The notes: a model not told the origin generated them from the letters alone. A stretch of 49,835 nucleotides of DNA from Candidatus Dormiibacterota bacterium (GCA_003142035.1 PLOF01000055.1:5262-55096); one strand, 5' to 3'. Counted from the stretch's first letter, positions 31,887 to 38,761 are shown. Made by a program: numbers and translations.

Positions 31887-33280
31887 GCGAGGACCGGATG
31901 CCCCCGCGGCCCGAGCACGCCGCGCCCCTGCACGCGGTCCGCCCCGCGGTGCCACCCCACCCCGACGACGCCGCCGGCTTTGCCCGCGTGCTCCGCCGGC
32001 GGGACTTCCGCTTTCTCTGGGGAGCCCAGTGCGGCAGCCAGCTGGCTCAGAACTTCATCCAGTTCGCGCTCCTCGTCGTCGTCTACGACCTGACCGGCCT
32101 CACCACGGCGGTGGCGGCGGTGGCGGTCGCCTTCACCTTTCCCGGGGTGCTGCTCTCCGCCCCCGCCGGTGTCTACGCCGACCGCCACGACAAGCGGTCG
32201 CTGATGATGCTCACCAACCTGCTCCGAGCCGGGCTCCTGGTCCTCATACCGGTGACCCAGCTGATCCCCTTCCTCCAGCACCAGGCGTGGCCGCTGCTGA
32301 TCATCACCTTCCTCTTCAGCTCGGTGGGTCAGGTCTTCGCTCCGGCCGAGGCGGCCAGCATCCCCTCCCTGGTGAGCCGCGAGCAGATCCAGGGCGCCAT
32401 GTCGCTCTTCATGACCACGGTGATCTTCACCCTCCTGCTCGGCAGCGTACTGGCGCCCATCTGCCTGATCCTCTTCGGGGACCTCGTCCCCTTCTACATC
32501 GCGGCCGGGCTGTTCGCCCTGGCCGCCCTCTCCTGCTGGCGGATCGGCGCGACACTGCGGGCGGTCGCGCCGGGGGCAGGTCGCAAGACCCACGCCTTCC
32601 GGGAGTTCCAGGACGGCCTCGGCATCCTCCGCCGGGGGCCGGCGCTGCGCTGGGGGATGATCCAGCTCGGGCTGGCGCTGATCATGGTCTTCACCATCTA
32701 CGCGCTCGGCGCGCCCTACCTGCAGAAGGTGCTGCACCGCTCGCCGAATGACATCTCCATCGTGTTGGGCCCGGCCATGATCGGGCTGGTGGCGATGGCG
32801 GGGGTCCTCGGCCAGCATCTCATCACCCTCCGGCGGCGCTCGTTGAGCGTCGTCGCCTTCGTCACCACCGGGACCTGCCTGGTGGCGATGGGCGTCTTCC
32901 CCCCGGTCTTCCAGCACATCGGCATCACCGGGCTGCTCACCCCCGCCGTGGTGTTGCTGGCCCTCGTCTTCGGTGGTGCTCTGGGGGCGATCCTGATCCC
33001 CGCCTTCACCGTTCTGCAGGAGGGCACCACGGAGGAGTCACGGGGCCGGATCTTCGGCGGCGTCTTCACGGTGATCAACGCCTCCATCGCCCTGCCGCTC
33101 CTCGCCTTCGGTGGTGCCGTCGACCTCTTTCATTCGGTCACCGGCGTCGTCGACGTCTTCGGCGCCCTGGTGATCTCCGCCGGGCTGAGCTTCCGGTTCA
33201 TCTTCTGGAGCCGGCTCGCCGTCCTGGACCACCCCGGCGCGGCGGACGCGACATCCGAAGGAGCGACTTCCAGCCCTTGA
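31883..33280 (+). CDS. MFS transporter (probable exporter)
   Basis: This 465-residue polytopic protein has about 12 hydrophobic segments after a proline-rich N-terminus of about 35 residues. RRDFRFLWGAQCGSQLAQNF opens the first helix, and the loop APAGVYADRHDKRSLMMLTNLLRAG is the MFS motif A (G-x-x-x-D-R-x-x-R-R type) between TM2 and TM3. It resembles the MFS_3 (enterobactin-exporter-like) family. No substrate can be inferred; its place behind ksgA suggests co-transcription, not shared function. Stop is TGA at 33278. Confidence 0.85.
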   Translation: MSEDRMPPRPEHAAPLHAVRPAVPPHPDDAAGFARVLRRRDFRFLWGAQCGSQLAQNFIQFALLVVVYDLTGLTTAVAAVAVAFTFPGVLLSAPAGVYADRHDKRSLMMLTNLLRAGLLVLIPVTQLIPFLQHQAWPLLIITFLFSSVGQVFAPAEAASIPSLVSREQIQGAMSLFMTTVIFTLLLGSVLAPICLILFGDLVPFYIAAGLFALAALSCWRIGATLRAVAPGAGRKTHAFREFQDGLGILRRGPALRWGMIQLGLALIMVFTIYALGAPYLQKVLHRSPNDISIVLGPAMIGLVAMAGVLGQHLITLRRRSLSVVAFVTTGTCLVAMGVFPPVFQHIGITGLLTPAVVLLALVFGGALGAILIPAFTVLQEGTTEESRGRIFGGVFTVINASIALPLLAFGGAVDLFHSVTGVVDVFGALVISAGLSFRFIFWSRLAVLDHPGAADATSEGATSSP

Positions 33281-33421
33281 CACGGCCGTGCAACGGCGGG
33301 GTCGCGGTGCCATGTCAGGTCCTGTCCATTTCCACACCGGTGCCAAAGTCGGGGAACTCCGCGAGCGGTGGCCGCCCCTTGGGGGCACCGGCTCGGGGAG
33401 AGTGGAGGCGCAAGGGGAGAG
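33281..33421. other. Gap after the MFS gene
   Basis: These 141 bases hold only the AAGGGGAG Shine-Dalgarno (33412-33419) of the next gene and a short CCCCTTGGGG palindrome near 33376. No terminator with a U tract, promoter or coding frame was recognised. Confidence 0.35.
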
Positions 33422-33628
33422 ATGCGAGCCATCGTGACGTGTGAGTGCTGTGGTTATCGCCAGGCGGTGGCCCGCCCGATCCGTCGCCCGGAGCAGTTCC
33501 ACGTGATCTGCCACGGCTGCGAGGGAGTGCTCCTCGTGGAGGTCACGAGCGCCGATTTGAGGCAGGCTGACAAGCCGGCCACGGCCCGCGCCCCCCACGC
33601 CGCCGGCGGCGTGGGCACCCCCGTCTGA
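33422..33628 (+). CDS. Small zinc-ribbon protein (68 aa), function unknown
   Basis: This 68-residue protein has two CxxC knuckles 23 residues apart, CECCGYRQ and CHGCEG, forming a likely single zinc ribbon. The last 20 residues are Ala/Pro/Gly rich. AAGGGGAG ends 2 bases before the ATG. It lies just before tRNA-Val. Such small ribbons often bind RNA polymerase, nucleic acid or other proteins, but no role can be assigned. Codon use is like its neighbours, which supports a real gene. Confidence 0.6.
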   Translation: MRAIVTCECCGYRQAVARPIRRPEQFHVICHGCEGVLLVEVTSADLRQADKPATARAPHAAGGVGTPV

Positions 33629-33674
33629 GCGGAGGCAATCCGCGGGCCGGCTCGGCGGGACCGTCCGCACGCGG

Positions 33675-33680
33675 TATCAT
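33675..33680 (+). promoter_or_regulatory. Candidate -10 of the tRNA-Val gene
   Basis: TATCAT matches TATAAT at five of six bases and would start transcription about 18 bases before the mature tRNA 5' end. The -35 region is GC-rich and not convincing. Confidence 0.4.
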
Positions 33681-33704
33681 CCCGCCTGACCTGCGTGGGT
33701 GCGC

Positions 33705-33778
33705 GGGCGCATAGCTCAGTTGGTACGAGCGCAGCGTTGACATCGCTGAGGTCTCAGGTTCGATCCCTGATGCGCCCA
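33705..33778 (+). tRNA. tRNA-Val (anticodon GAC)
   Basis: A full cloverleaf is visible. The acceptor stem GGGCGCA pairs with TGCGCCC without mismatch, and the discriminator is A. The D arm is GCTC/GAGC. The anticodon stem CAGCG/CGCTG encloses the loop TTGACAT with anticodon GAC. The T arm TCAGG/CCTGA encloses TTCGATC. The 3' CCA is not encoded (bases after the discriminator are CGT). Length is 74 bases. Confidence 0.96.
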
Positions 33779-34159
33779 CGTCCGCCGGAGAACGGCACTC
33801 GCTCCGCTCTGGGCGATGCGACCTCGTCGCCGGACGTGGGGTCCCGTGGGCGATCGTGGTGTCGCCGTCCATTCACCGGACGTCACAACCGTTGCACTCG
33901 ATGTCGCGGAAGCCACCAGGTCCGCAAAGCACGTGCGCAGCGCCTCCGGCTCCTCGTACACCACGCTCCTGAGCGCCAATACCTGCGCAGGCAAATCGTC
34001 ACAACTGGATTTTCCGAACACCTTTCCCACAAGCCGCGAGAGGCTGGTGAGATGGGCGTTGACCGGTTGTCCACAGTGTGCACACCTCTGCAGCTTCCGC
34101 TGGCGCGCCGATAGGCGGACTTCTCACACACCTGTTCTTTGCAAACGTGAAATCGGATG
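33779..34159. other. Non-coding, less GC-rich stretch between tRNA-Val and the next gene
   Basis: No convincing gene is seen here. The second half (about 33930-34160) is visibly richer in A and T than the rest of the window. Frames on both strands lack a ribosome-binding site and family motifs. One DnaA-box-like TTGTCCACA lies at 34067-34075, alone. No direct copy of the tRNA 3' end, which would mark an integrated element, was found within the stretch. It could be a remnant of a lost insertion at the tRNA or just a regulatory spacer. Confidence 0.4.
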
Positions 34160-34190
34160 TTGACAGCCGAGCAGAGGGCAGTCGTAGACT
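34160..34190 (+). promoter_or_regulatory. Promoter of the 34201 gene (leaderless)
   Basis: A perfect TTGACA (34160-34165) is followed after 19 bases by TAGACT (34185-34190). Transcription would begin near 34197, only a few bases before ATG 34201. No Shine-Dalgarno lies between, so the mRNA should be leaderless or nearly so. Confidence 0.55.
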
Positions 34191-34200
34191 GGCCTGACTC

Positions 34201-34518
34201 ATGGAGGTGGGTGTGCGACACGCGACTCAAGGTCGCCTGCCGGCGGTGCGATTGTGCGCTCGACGGGGGTGTGGCCAACCGGTGAAGAAGCCGACCAACA
34301 AGTACTGCAGCGTGCATTGCTGCGCCATCGATCCCGAGCGACTCGAGCGTCTGCGGGCTCAGGCGCAGCGCGGCTCGCGACGCACCGTGCTCCCGCTCGC
34401 CCACCAGCTCTCACTGGAGATCTGGGGCTCGTCGCTTGCCAACCCGGAGGCCGAGATCGACATCCTGGGCGAGGGCCGCGAGGACGTGCCGCGGGGCATG
34501 TCCCGCCTGGTCGTCTGA
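34201..34518 (+). CDS. Small Cys-rich zinc-finger protein (105 aa), function unknown
   Basis: The protein has a compact zinc-finger-like segment at residues 19-42: CARRGCGQPVKK, then YCSVHCC, a C-x4-C...C-x3-C pattern found in short DNA- or RNA-binding knuckles. An Arg-rich helix (PERLERLRAQAQRG) follows, then a Leu/Glu-rich tail. It has its own good promoter and no operon partner. Two features make it a candidate regulator: it stands alone after the tRNA and has a strong TTGACA box. I do not recognise the family. Confidence 0.6.
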   Translation: MEVGVRHATQGRLPAVRLCARRGCGQPVKKPTNKYCSVHCCAIDPERLERLRAQAQRGSRRTVLPLAHQLSLEIWGSSLANPEAEIDILGEGREDVPRGMSRLVV

Positions 34519-34591
34519 CCCTTCCGCGCGGGGGCCGTTCGCGCCTCTCGTCAGGTCCGGGCCCTTCTGTGGGCCAGGCCCCGCAGCCCGC

Positions 34592-34620
34592 GTGACCCGG
34601 AGGCATCGCTTCCGTACAAT
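34592..34620 (+). promoter_or_regulatory. Promoter of thrS (leaderless)
   Basis: GTGACC (34592-34597), 17 bases, then TACAAT (34615-34620), which matches the -10 consensus at five of six bases. The predicted start site is about 34627 and the thrS ATG is at 34630, with GCGGCCACC between and no Shine-Dalgarno. There is no room for a T-box or other leader. Confidence 0.55.
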
Positions 34621-34629
34621 GCGGCCACC

Positions 34630-36438
34630 ATGCCCGATGAAGTCGACGATGCCGCCGAGGCCGGTCCGCCCCTGGAGGCCCCGGTCGACCTGACCCTGGA
34701 CATCCTCCGGCACAGCGCCGCCCACCTCATGGCGGCAGCGGTCTGCGAGCTCTTCCCGGGGACCCAGTACGATGTCGGTCCGTCGATCGAGGACGGCTTC
34801 TTCTACAACTTCCTGCTCCCCGAGGACCGTCATCTCACCGACGGAGACCTGGCGGCCATCGAGGCGCGGATGGGTGAGCTGGCGAAGCGGCGGGTCTCCT
34901 ATCAGCGCGAGGTGCTGCCGCGGGACGAGGCACGGCGTCTCTTCGAGGAGATGGGGCAGAAGTTCAAGGTCGCGATCATCGATCGCCTCGCCTCGGACGT
35001 CAGCAGCGTGAGCGTCTACCGCACCGGCGACTTCCTCGACCTCTGCCGGGGACCGCACGTCCCGGATAGTGGCGCCCTCACGACCGTCAAGCTGCTCCGC
35101 GTCGCCGGGGTCTACTGGCGCGGCGACGAGCGCAATCCCCAGCTCCAGCGGGTCTACGGCACCGCCTGGTTCAGCCCCGCCGACCTCGCCGCCTACCTGG
35201 ACCGCCTCGCCGAGGCCGAGCGGCGCGATCACCGCCGCCTGGGGCGCGAGCTCGAGATGTTCCACTTCGACGCCTCGGCCCCGGGCATGCCCTACTGGCT
35301 GCCCAACGGCGTCATCGTCCTCAACGAGCTGATCGACTTCTGGCGCAAGGACCACCGGGCCCGCGGCTACCACGAGGTCATGACCCCGCTCATCAACGAG
35401 AAGGCCCTCTGGGAGACGTCGGGTCACTGGGACCACTACCGCGACGACATGTTCCTCTTCCCGGTGGACGAGCAGACCACCTACGGCCTCAAGCCGATGA
35501 ACTGCCCCAATGCCCACGTCATCTACAACCTCCGGCGTCACAGCTACCGGGAGCTGCCGCTCCGCTACTCGGACATCGACCCGCTGCACCGTTTCGAGCG
35601 CTCGGGGACACTGCATGGACTGCTGCGCGTGCGCAAGTTCATGCAGGACGACGCCCACATCTTCGTCACCGAGGAGCAGATCGAGGAGGAGTACGCGCGC
35701 ATCCTCGAGATCACGCGCATCTACTACGGGATCTTCAACCTCGAGTACTCTCTGCGGCTCGGGACGCGACCCGCCGACTTCATGGGCGACCCGGAGACCT
35801 GGGACCGAGCCGAGGCCGCGCTGCTGCGCATCCTGGAGGCGAACGAGGGGATTCCCTTCACCGTCGAGGCGGGGGAGGGGGCCTTCTACGGGCCCAAGAT
35901 CGACATCCTGATGAAGGATGCGATCGGCCGTTCCTGGCAGACGGGCACGATCCAGCTCGATTTCCAGCAACCCCGCCGCTTCGGCTGCGAGTACATCGAC
36001 GCGTCCGGTGCACCGCGCACTCCGGTCACCATCCACCGCGTCATCTACGGATCCCTGGAACGCTTCATCGGCATCCTCCTCGAACACTTCGCGGGCCAGC
36101 TGCCTCTCTGGCTGGCTCCCGTCCAGGTCGAGGTGGTGCCGGTCCAGGACGACGTCGAGGCGGTCATGGACTGCGCTCGGAACCTGGTGGAGCGCCTCGA
36201 GGCGGCAGGGCTCCGCGCCGCGGTCAGCGATTCTCCGGGCAACCGGATGCAGGCGCGCATCCGCGACGCCGAGCTGCGCAAGGTGCCGTACGTGGTTGTC
36301 GTCGGCAAGCGCGACGTCGAGCGCGGCGACGACGTGGTCACCGTGCGCGACACGCGCCGCGGTGGGACGGAGCAGCGGAGCGCTCCCGAACTCATCGCCC
36401 TGCTCGGGGACGAGGTCGCGAGCCGACGGCCGAGCTGA
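34630..36438 (+). CDS. thrS: Threonyl-tRNA synthetase lacking the TGS domain
   Basis: This class II enzyme charges tRNA-Thr. The 602-residue protein begins, after about 20 acidic residues, with the editing domain: RHSAAHLMAAA and DLCRGPHVP with the editing His and Cys residues. Then come the catalytic core with the zinc Cys in KPMNCPNAH, motif 2 RFERSGTLHGLLRVRKF, motif 3 GSLERFIGILLEH, and the C-terminal anticodon-binding domain ending near VTVRDTRRGG. The N-terminal TGS domain (about 60 residues in the usual enzyme) is absent. It sits at the front of a group with infC, rpmI, rplT and pheST, as in many bacteria. Confidence 0.95.
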   Translation: MPDEVDDAAEAGPPLEAPVDLTLDILRHSAAHLMAAAVCELFPGTQYDVGPSIEDGFFYNFLLPEDRHLTDGDLAAIEARMGELAKRRVSYQREVLPRDEARRLFEEMGQKFKVAIIDRLASDVSSVSVYRTGDFLDLCRGPHVPDSGALTTVKLLRVAGVYWRGDERNPQLQRVYGTAWFSPADLAAYLDRLAEAERRDHRRLGRELEMFHFDASAPGMPYWLPNGVIVLNELIDFWRKDHRARGYHEVMTPLINEKALWETSGHWDHYRDDMFLFPVDEQTTYGLKPMNCPNAHVIYNLRRHSYRELPLRYSDIDPLHRFERSGTLHGLLRVRKFMQDDAHIFVTEEQIEEEYARILEITRIYYGIFNLEYSLRLGTRPADFMGDPETWDRAEAALLRILEANEGIPFTVEAGEGAFYGPKIDILMKDAIGRSWQTGTIQLDFQQPRRFGCEYIDASGAPRTPVTIHRVIYGSLERFIGILLEHFAGQLPLWLAPVQVEVVPVQDDVEAVMDCARNLVERLEAAGLRAAVSDSPGNRMQARIRDAELRKVPYVVVVGKRDVERGDDVVTVRDTRRGGTEQRSAPELIALLGDEVASRRPS

Positions 36439-36484
36439 GCGCGCGGGGCGACCCGCGCCCGGCATTGCAGGGTGGTCGAGAGCG

Positions 36485-37225
36485 GTGACCCGCCGCCTCC
36501 GCCGGCTCGCCGATGTCGTCGCCGAGCTGGAGCCCGGCGCGGATCCCGCCGTCCTGGTGGCGAGCGGCGAGATCGAGGTCGACGGCTTTGCCGTCACCAA
36601 TCCCGAGGCGCGCGTCTCCGCTGCTGCGCGGGTCCGGCGCCGGCGCCCGGTCGGCCTGCGCGGGGAGGCCAAGCTCTCCGCTGCGCTGGCCGCCTTCGAC
36701 ATCGACGTCCTCGACCGGGTGGGCCTGGACGTCGGCGCGGCTGCCGGGGGCTTCACCCGGGTCCTGCTGGGTGCGGGTGCGCGGCGCGTCTACGCCGTCG
36801 ACGTGGGTCATGGGCAGCTGCTCGGCTCGCTGCGCCAGGACCCCCGTGTGGTCAACCTGGAGGCGACCAACGTGGCCGATCTGACTCCGGTTCTCGTCCC
36901 CGAGCCGGTCGAGGTGGTGAGCATCGACGTCTCCTACCTCTCCCTGAGCGCCGCGGCCGCACAGCTCGATCGCATCCACCTCGCTCCACGGGCGGAGCTC
37001 GTCGGGCTGGTCAAGCCGATGTTTGAGCTCCGTCGGGCGACGGCTCCGGTCGACGACGCCAGCCTGGCCGGCGCTTTGGCGGTCGCCATCGCCGGGGTGG
37101 AGGCGGCGGGCTGGCAGGTGGTCTCCAGCATGGCCTCGCCCGTCCTGGGGGCCCATGGCGCCCGCGAGCTGCTCCTCCATGCCCGGTGGAGGGTGCCGGA
37201 GCCCAGAGGGGAGGATGGGCCGTAG
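36485..37225 (+). CDS. Second TlyA-like methyltransferase, divergent paralogue
   Basis: This 246-residue protein repeats the TlyA layout. SAM motif LDVGAAAGGFTRVLLG and the K-D-K-E tetrad are present: Lys63 (EAKLS), Asp148 (IDVSYLSL), Lys177 (LVKPMFE), Glu228 (ARELL). VYAVDVGHGQLL is shared with the first copy at 16278-17051. The S4-like N-terminus is much eroded (RRLRRLADVVAELEPG), and the loop between core strands is shorter. It may methylate a different rRNA site or have changed substrate. GTG at 36485 is the first in-frame start after a stop; no good Shine-Dalgarno. Confidence 0.8.
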   Translation: MTRRLRRLADVVAELEPGADPAVLVASGEIEVDGFAVTNPEARVSAAARVRRRRPVGLRGEAKLSAALAAFDIDVLDRVGLDVGAAAGGFTRVLLGAGARRVYAVDVGHGQLLGSLRQDPRVVNLEATNVADLTPVLVPEPVEVVSIDVSYLSLSAAAAQLDRIHLAPRAELVGLVKPMFELRRATAPVDDASLAGALAVAIAGVEAAGWQVVSSMASPVLGAHGARELLLHARWRVPEPRGEDGP

Positions 37226-37375
37226 GCGGCCCGCAGTGGTCTCATGGGGGGAGCCTTATGCCTGTGACGAGCATTGGCGGGGTGAGGTGAGCGCGGCTTG
37301 GCCGCGCCACCGAGGGGCGGCGAGCCCCTGTGAAGACACGGGGACCCCACGCGGCCTGCCGCGTGGGGAGGCCCG
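37226..37375 (+). other. Three consecutive hairpins between the TlyA-like gene and the infC promoter
   Basis: The spacer carries perfect or near-perfect hairpins one after another: GCGCGGC/GCCGCGC at 37291-37307 with a 3-base loop; AGGGGC/GCCCCT at 37313-37329; and a composite stem at 37337-37377, whose inner CCCCACGCGG pairs with CCGCGTGGGG (37345-37354 with 37359-37368) and whose outer CACGGG pairs with CCCGTG. None has a U tract. They may end the upstream transcript or form a structured RNA. No coding frame was seen. Confidence 0.5.
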
Positions 37376-37384
37376 TGGTATGCT
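37376..37384 (+). promoter_or_regulatory. Extended -10 promoter candidate for infC-rpmI-rplT
   Basis: TGGTATGCT fits an extended -10 element (TGn followed by TATnnT). The start site would be near 37391, which gives a 5' leader of about 142 bases before the infC start. The -35 region (inside the composite hairpin) is weak, as is normal for extended -10 promoters. Confidence 0.45.
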
Positions 37385-37389
37385 CCGGC

Positions 37390-37500
37390 GCTGGACGCGT
37401 AGTGCGCCGCCAAGAGGGTCCGCGAGAGCGGCCCCACCTTCCGGGTCCGCCTTGAAGGTCCAGCCCACCCAGCCTGGATAGCGGAAGCTATCCGTTTTTT
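37390..37500 (+). promoter_or_regulatory. infC leader with mutually exclusive pairings (attenuator candidate)
   Basis: Three short segments compete. GCTGGAC (37390-37396) can pair with GTCCAGC (37458-37464). The same TCCAG (37459-37463) can instead pair with CTGGA (37474-37478). CTGGA overlaps the 5' arm of the terminator stem (37476-37482). Pairing one way leaves the terminator free; the other way blocks it. A 17-codon GTG-started frame with six Pro codons lies between (37402-37455) and stops 3 bases before the switching segment. The layout is read from the sequence; the mechanism is inference. Confidence 0.5.
37475..37500 (+). terminator. Intrinsic terminator in the infC leader
   Basis: GGATAGC (37476-37482), loop GGAA, GCTATCC (37487-37493), then GTTTTTT and GTTT. 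A 7-base-pair perfect stem with a stable GNRA-like loop and a U tract is a standard factor-independent terminator. It lies only 33 bases before the infC start, so it must be conditional if infC is expressed from an upstream promoter. Confidence 0.85.
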
Positions 37501-37517
37501 GTTTCAGCCGATTTTTC

Positions 37518-37523
37518 GGGAGG
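37518..37523 (+). promoter_or_regulatory. Shine-Dalgarno of infC
   Basis: GGGAGG stands 9 bases before ATC 37533. It supports that triplet as the infC start, since no ATG, GTG or TTG lies in frame between the upstream in-frame stop (TAG 37479) and TTG 37572. Confidence 0.65.
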
Positions 37524-37532
37524 TCCCACCCC

Positions 37533-38168
37533 ATCGCATTCCGAGAGCTGCGGGTCAACGACCAGATCCGGTTGCCCATGGTCCGACTCTTCGACGACAC
37601 CACCCAAGAGGCCTTCGGCATCGTTGCCATCGAGCGGGCAAAGCAGCTCGCCCTTGAGCGGGAGCTTGACCTCGTCGAGGTGGCGCCCCAGGCCCAGCCC
37701 CCGGTGTGCCGGCTGATGGACTACGGGCGGTTCAAGTTCGAGGCGCTCAAGCGGGAAAAGGAGAGCCGGCGCGAGCACAACGTCATCACCGTCAAGGAGA
37801 TGAAGCTCCGGCCGAAGATCTCGGAGCACGACTTCCAGACCAAGTTCGGCTACGTCAAGCACTTCCTGGAGGACGGGGACAAGGTCAAGCTGACCATCGT
37901 CTTCCGGGGACGCGAGCTGGTTCACCAGGAGTACGGACGCAAGCTGCTCGACCGGATGGCCGAGGAGCTGCGCAACCTGGCGGCCATCGAGCGCAATGCC
38001 CTCGTCGAGGGCCGGAACATGACCATGATCCTGAGCCCGGCACACAAGAAGCCGGTCAAACCTGAGACCACGCGAGCGGAGGACGACCGGGACCACGAAG
38101 CCGATGCGGTGAGTGACGAGCCGGTCGTTGAAGGGAGCCAGCCAGATGCCCAAGATTCGCAACCATAG
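37533..38168 (+). CDS. infC: Translation initiation factor IF-3 (AUC start)
   Basis: IF-3 binds the 30S subunit, blocks early 50S joining and checks the start codon. The protein (211 residues from ATC 37533) begins with FRELRVNDQIRLPMVRLFDD, matching the family N-domain, and has VAPQAQPPVCRLMDYGRFKFE (IF-3 signature), then the C-domain with KEMKLRPKISEHDFQTK. The first standard start (TTG 37572) would remove the first conserved strand. A GGGAGG 9 bases upstream fits ATC. Rare AUU/AUC starts in infC are known to allow autoregulation by IF-3 itself. The last 40 residues are an acidic tail that overlaps rpmI by 23 bases. Confidence 0.9.
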   Translation: MAFRELRVNDQIRLPMVRLFDDTTQEAFGIVAIERAKQLALERELDLVEVAPQAQPPVCRLMDYGRFKFEALKREKESRREHNVITVKEMKLRPKISEHDFQTKFGYVKHFLEDGDKVKLTIVFRGRELVHQEYGRKLLDRMAEELRNLAAIERNALVEGRNMTMILSPAHKKPVKPETTRAEDDRDHEADAVSDEPVVEGSQPDAQDSQP

Positions 38169-38343
38169 GGGTACAAAGAAGCGCTTCCGCGTGACCCCCA
38201 CCGGCAAGGTGATGCGGCGCCACGCCAGTCAGTCGCACATCCTGGAGAAGAAGAGCCAGAAGCGGAAGCGGCTTTTCGCGGGCGAGTCGGCGGTGTCGCA
38301 TGCCGATCTGCGCCAGATCCATCACAACGCCCCGTATCTGTAA
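38146..38343 (+). CDS. rpmI: Ribosomal protein bL35
   Basis: This is a small basic protein of the 50S subunit. The 65-residue protein begins MPKIRNHRGTKKRFRVT, the family signature (usual MPKMKTHKGAAKRF), with KVMRRHASQSHILEKK and KRKR following. ATG 38146 is preceded by AAGGGAG. It lies inside the infC end; the 23-base overlap is unusual for this operon. The stop TAA is part of the rplT ribosome-binding site. Confidence 0.95.
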   Translation: MPKIRNHRGTKKRFRVTPTGKVMRRHASQSHILEKKSQKRKRLFAGESAVSHADLRQIHHNAPYL

Positions 38344-38349
38344 GGAGGT
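38341..38349 (+). promoter_or_regulatory. Full-length Shine-Dalgarno of rplT overlapping the rpmI stop
   Basis: TAAGGAGGT is fully complementary to the 3' end of 16S rRNA and contains the rpmI stop codon. It stands 6 bases before the rplT ATG. Confidence 0.75.
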
Positions 38350-38355
38350 CCCGTC

Positions 38356-38718
38356 ATGGCCAGGGTCAAGCGGGGAGTAACCCAGCGCGCTCGTCACAAG
38401 CGGGTGCTCGATCGCGCCGAGGGAATGCAGGGGAGCCGCCACCGGCTGCACAAGTCCGCCAACGAGGCGGTGATGCACTCTCTGGCGTACGCATATCGCG
38501 ACCGCAAGCAGCGGAAGGGCGACATGCGCGGCCTCTGGATCGCCCGGATCAACGCGGCCGCCCGCCAGAACGGGTTGCCCTACAACCAGTTGATGCACGG
38601 TCTGAAGTCGGCCGGCATCGACATCGACCGCAAGCAGCTGGCCGACCTCGCCGTCACCGACACCGACGCGTTCAACCGTCTGGTTGGGGTGGCCAAGGGC
38701 GCGCTTTCCGCCGCCTGA
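38356..38718 (+). CDS. rplT: Ribosomal protein bL20
   Basis: bL20 is an early-assembly 50S protein and often represses its own operon by binding the leader mRNA. The 120-residue protein starts [19 protein letters not shown], with the long basic N-terminal extension. It has [26 protein letters not shown] and [24 protein letters not shown], which define the family. It ends the infC-rpmI-rplT unit; pheS follows after 43 bases. Confidence 0.97.
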   Translation: MARVKRGVTQRARHKRVLDRAEGMQGSRHRLHKSANEAVMHSLAYAYRDRKQRKGDMRGLWIARINAAARQNGLPYNQLMHGLKSAGIDIDRKQLADLAVTDTDAFNRLVGVAKGALSAA

Positions 38719-38761
38719 CGGCGGCTCGTGCGACCAGCGGAGAGAGACGCTGACTGAGGGC

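Noticed and set aside
33543-34030. Minus-strand reading frames across the tRNA gene (33543-33872 and 33716-34030).
   Set aside because: They read the antisense of tRNA-Val and the gap after it; motifs like GIEPETSAMSTLRSYQL are well-known artefacts of antisense tRNA. No ribosome-binding site.
34067-34075. TTGTCCACA, one mismatch from a DnaA box.
   Set aside because: A single site without a cluster, dnaA/dnaN neighbours or an AT-rich unwinding element does not make an origin.
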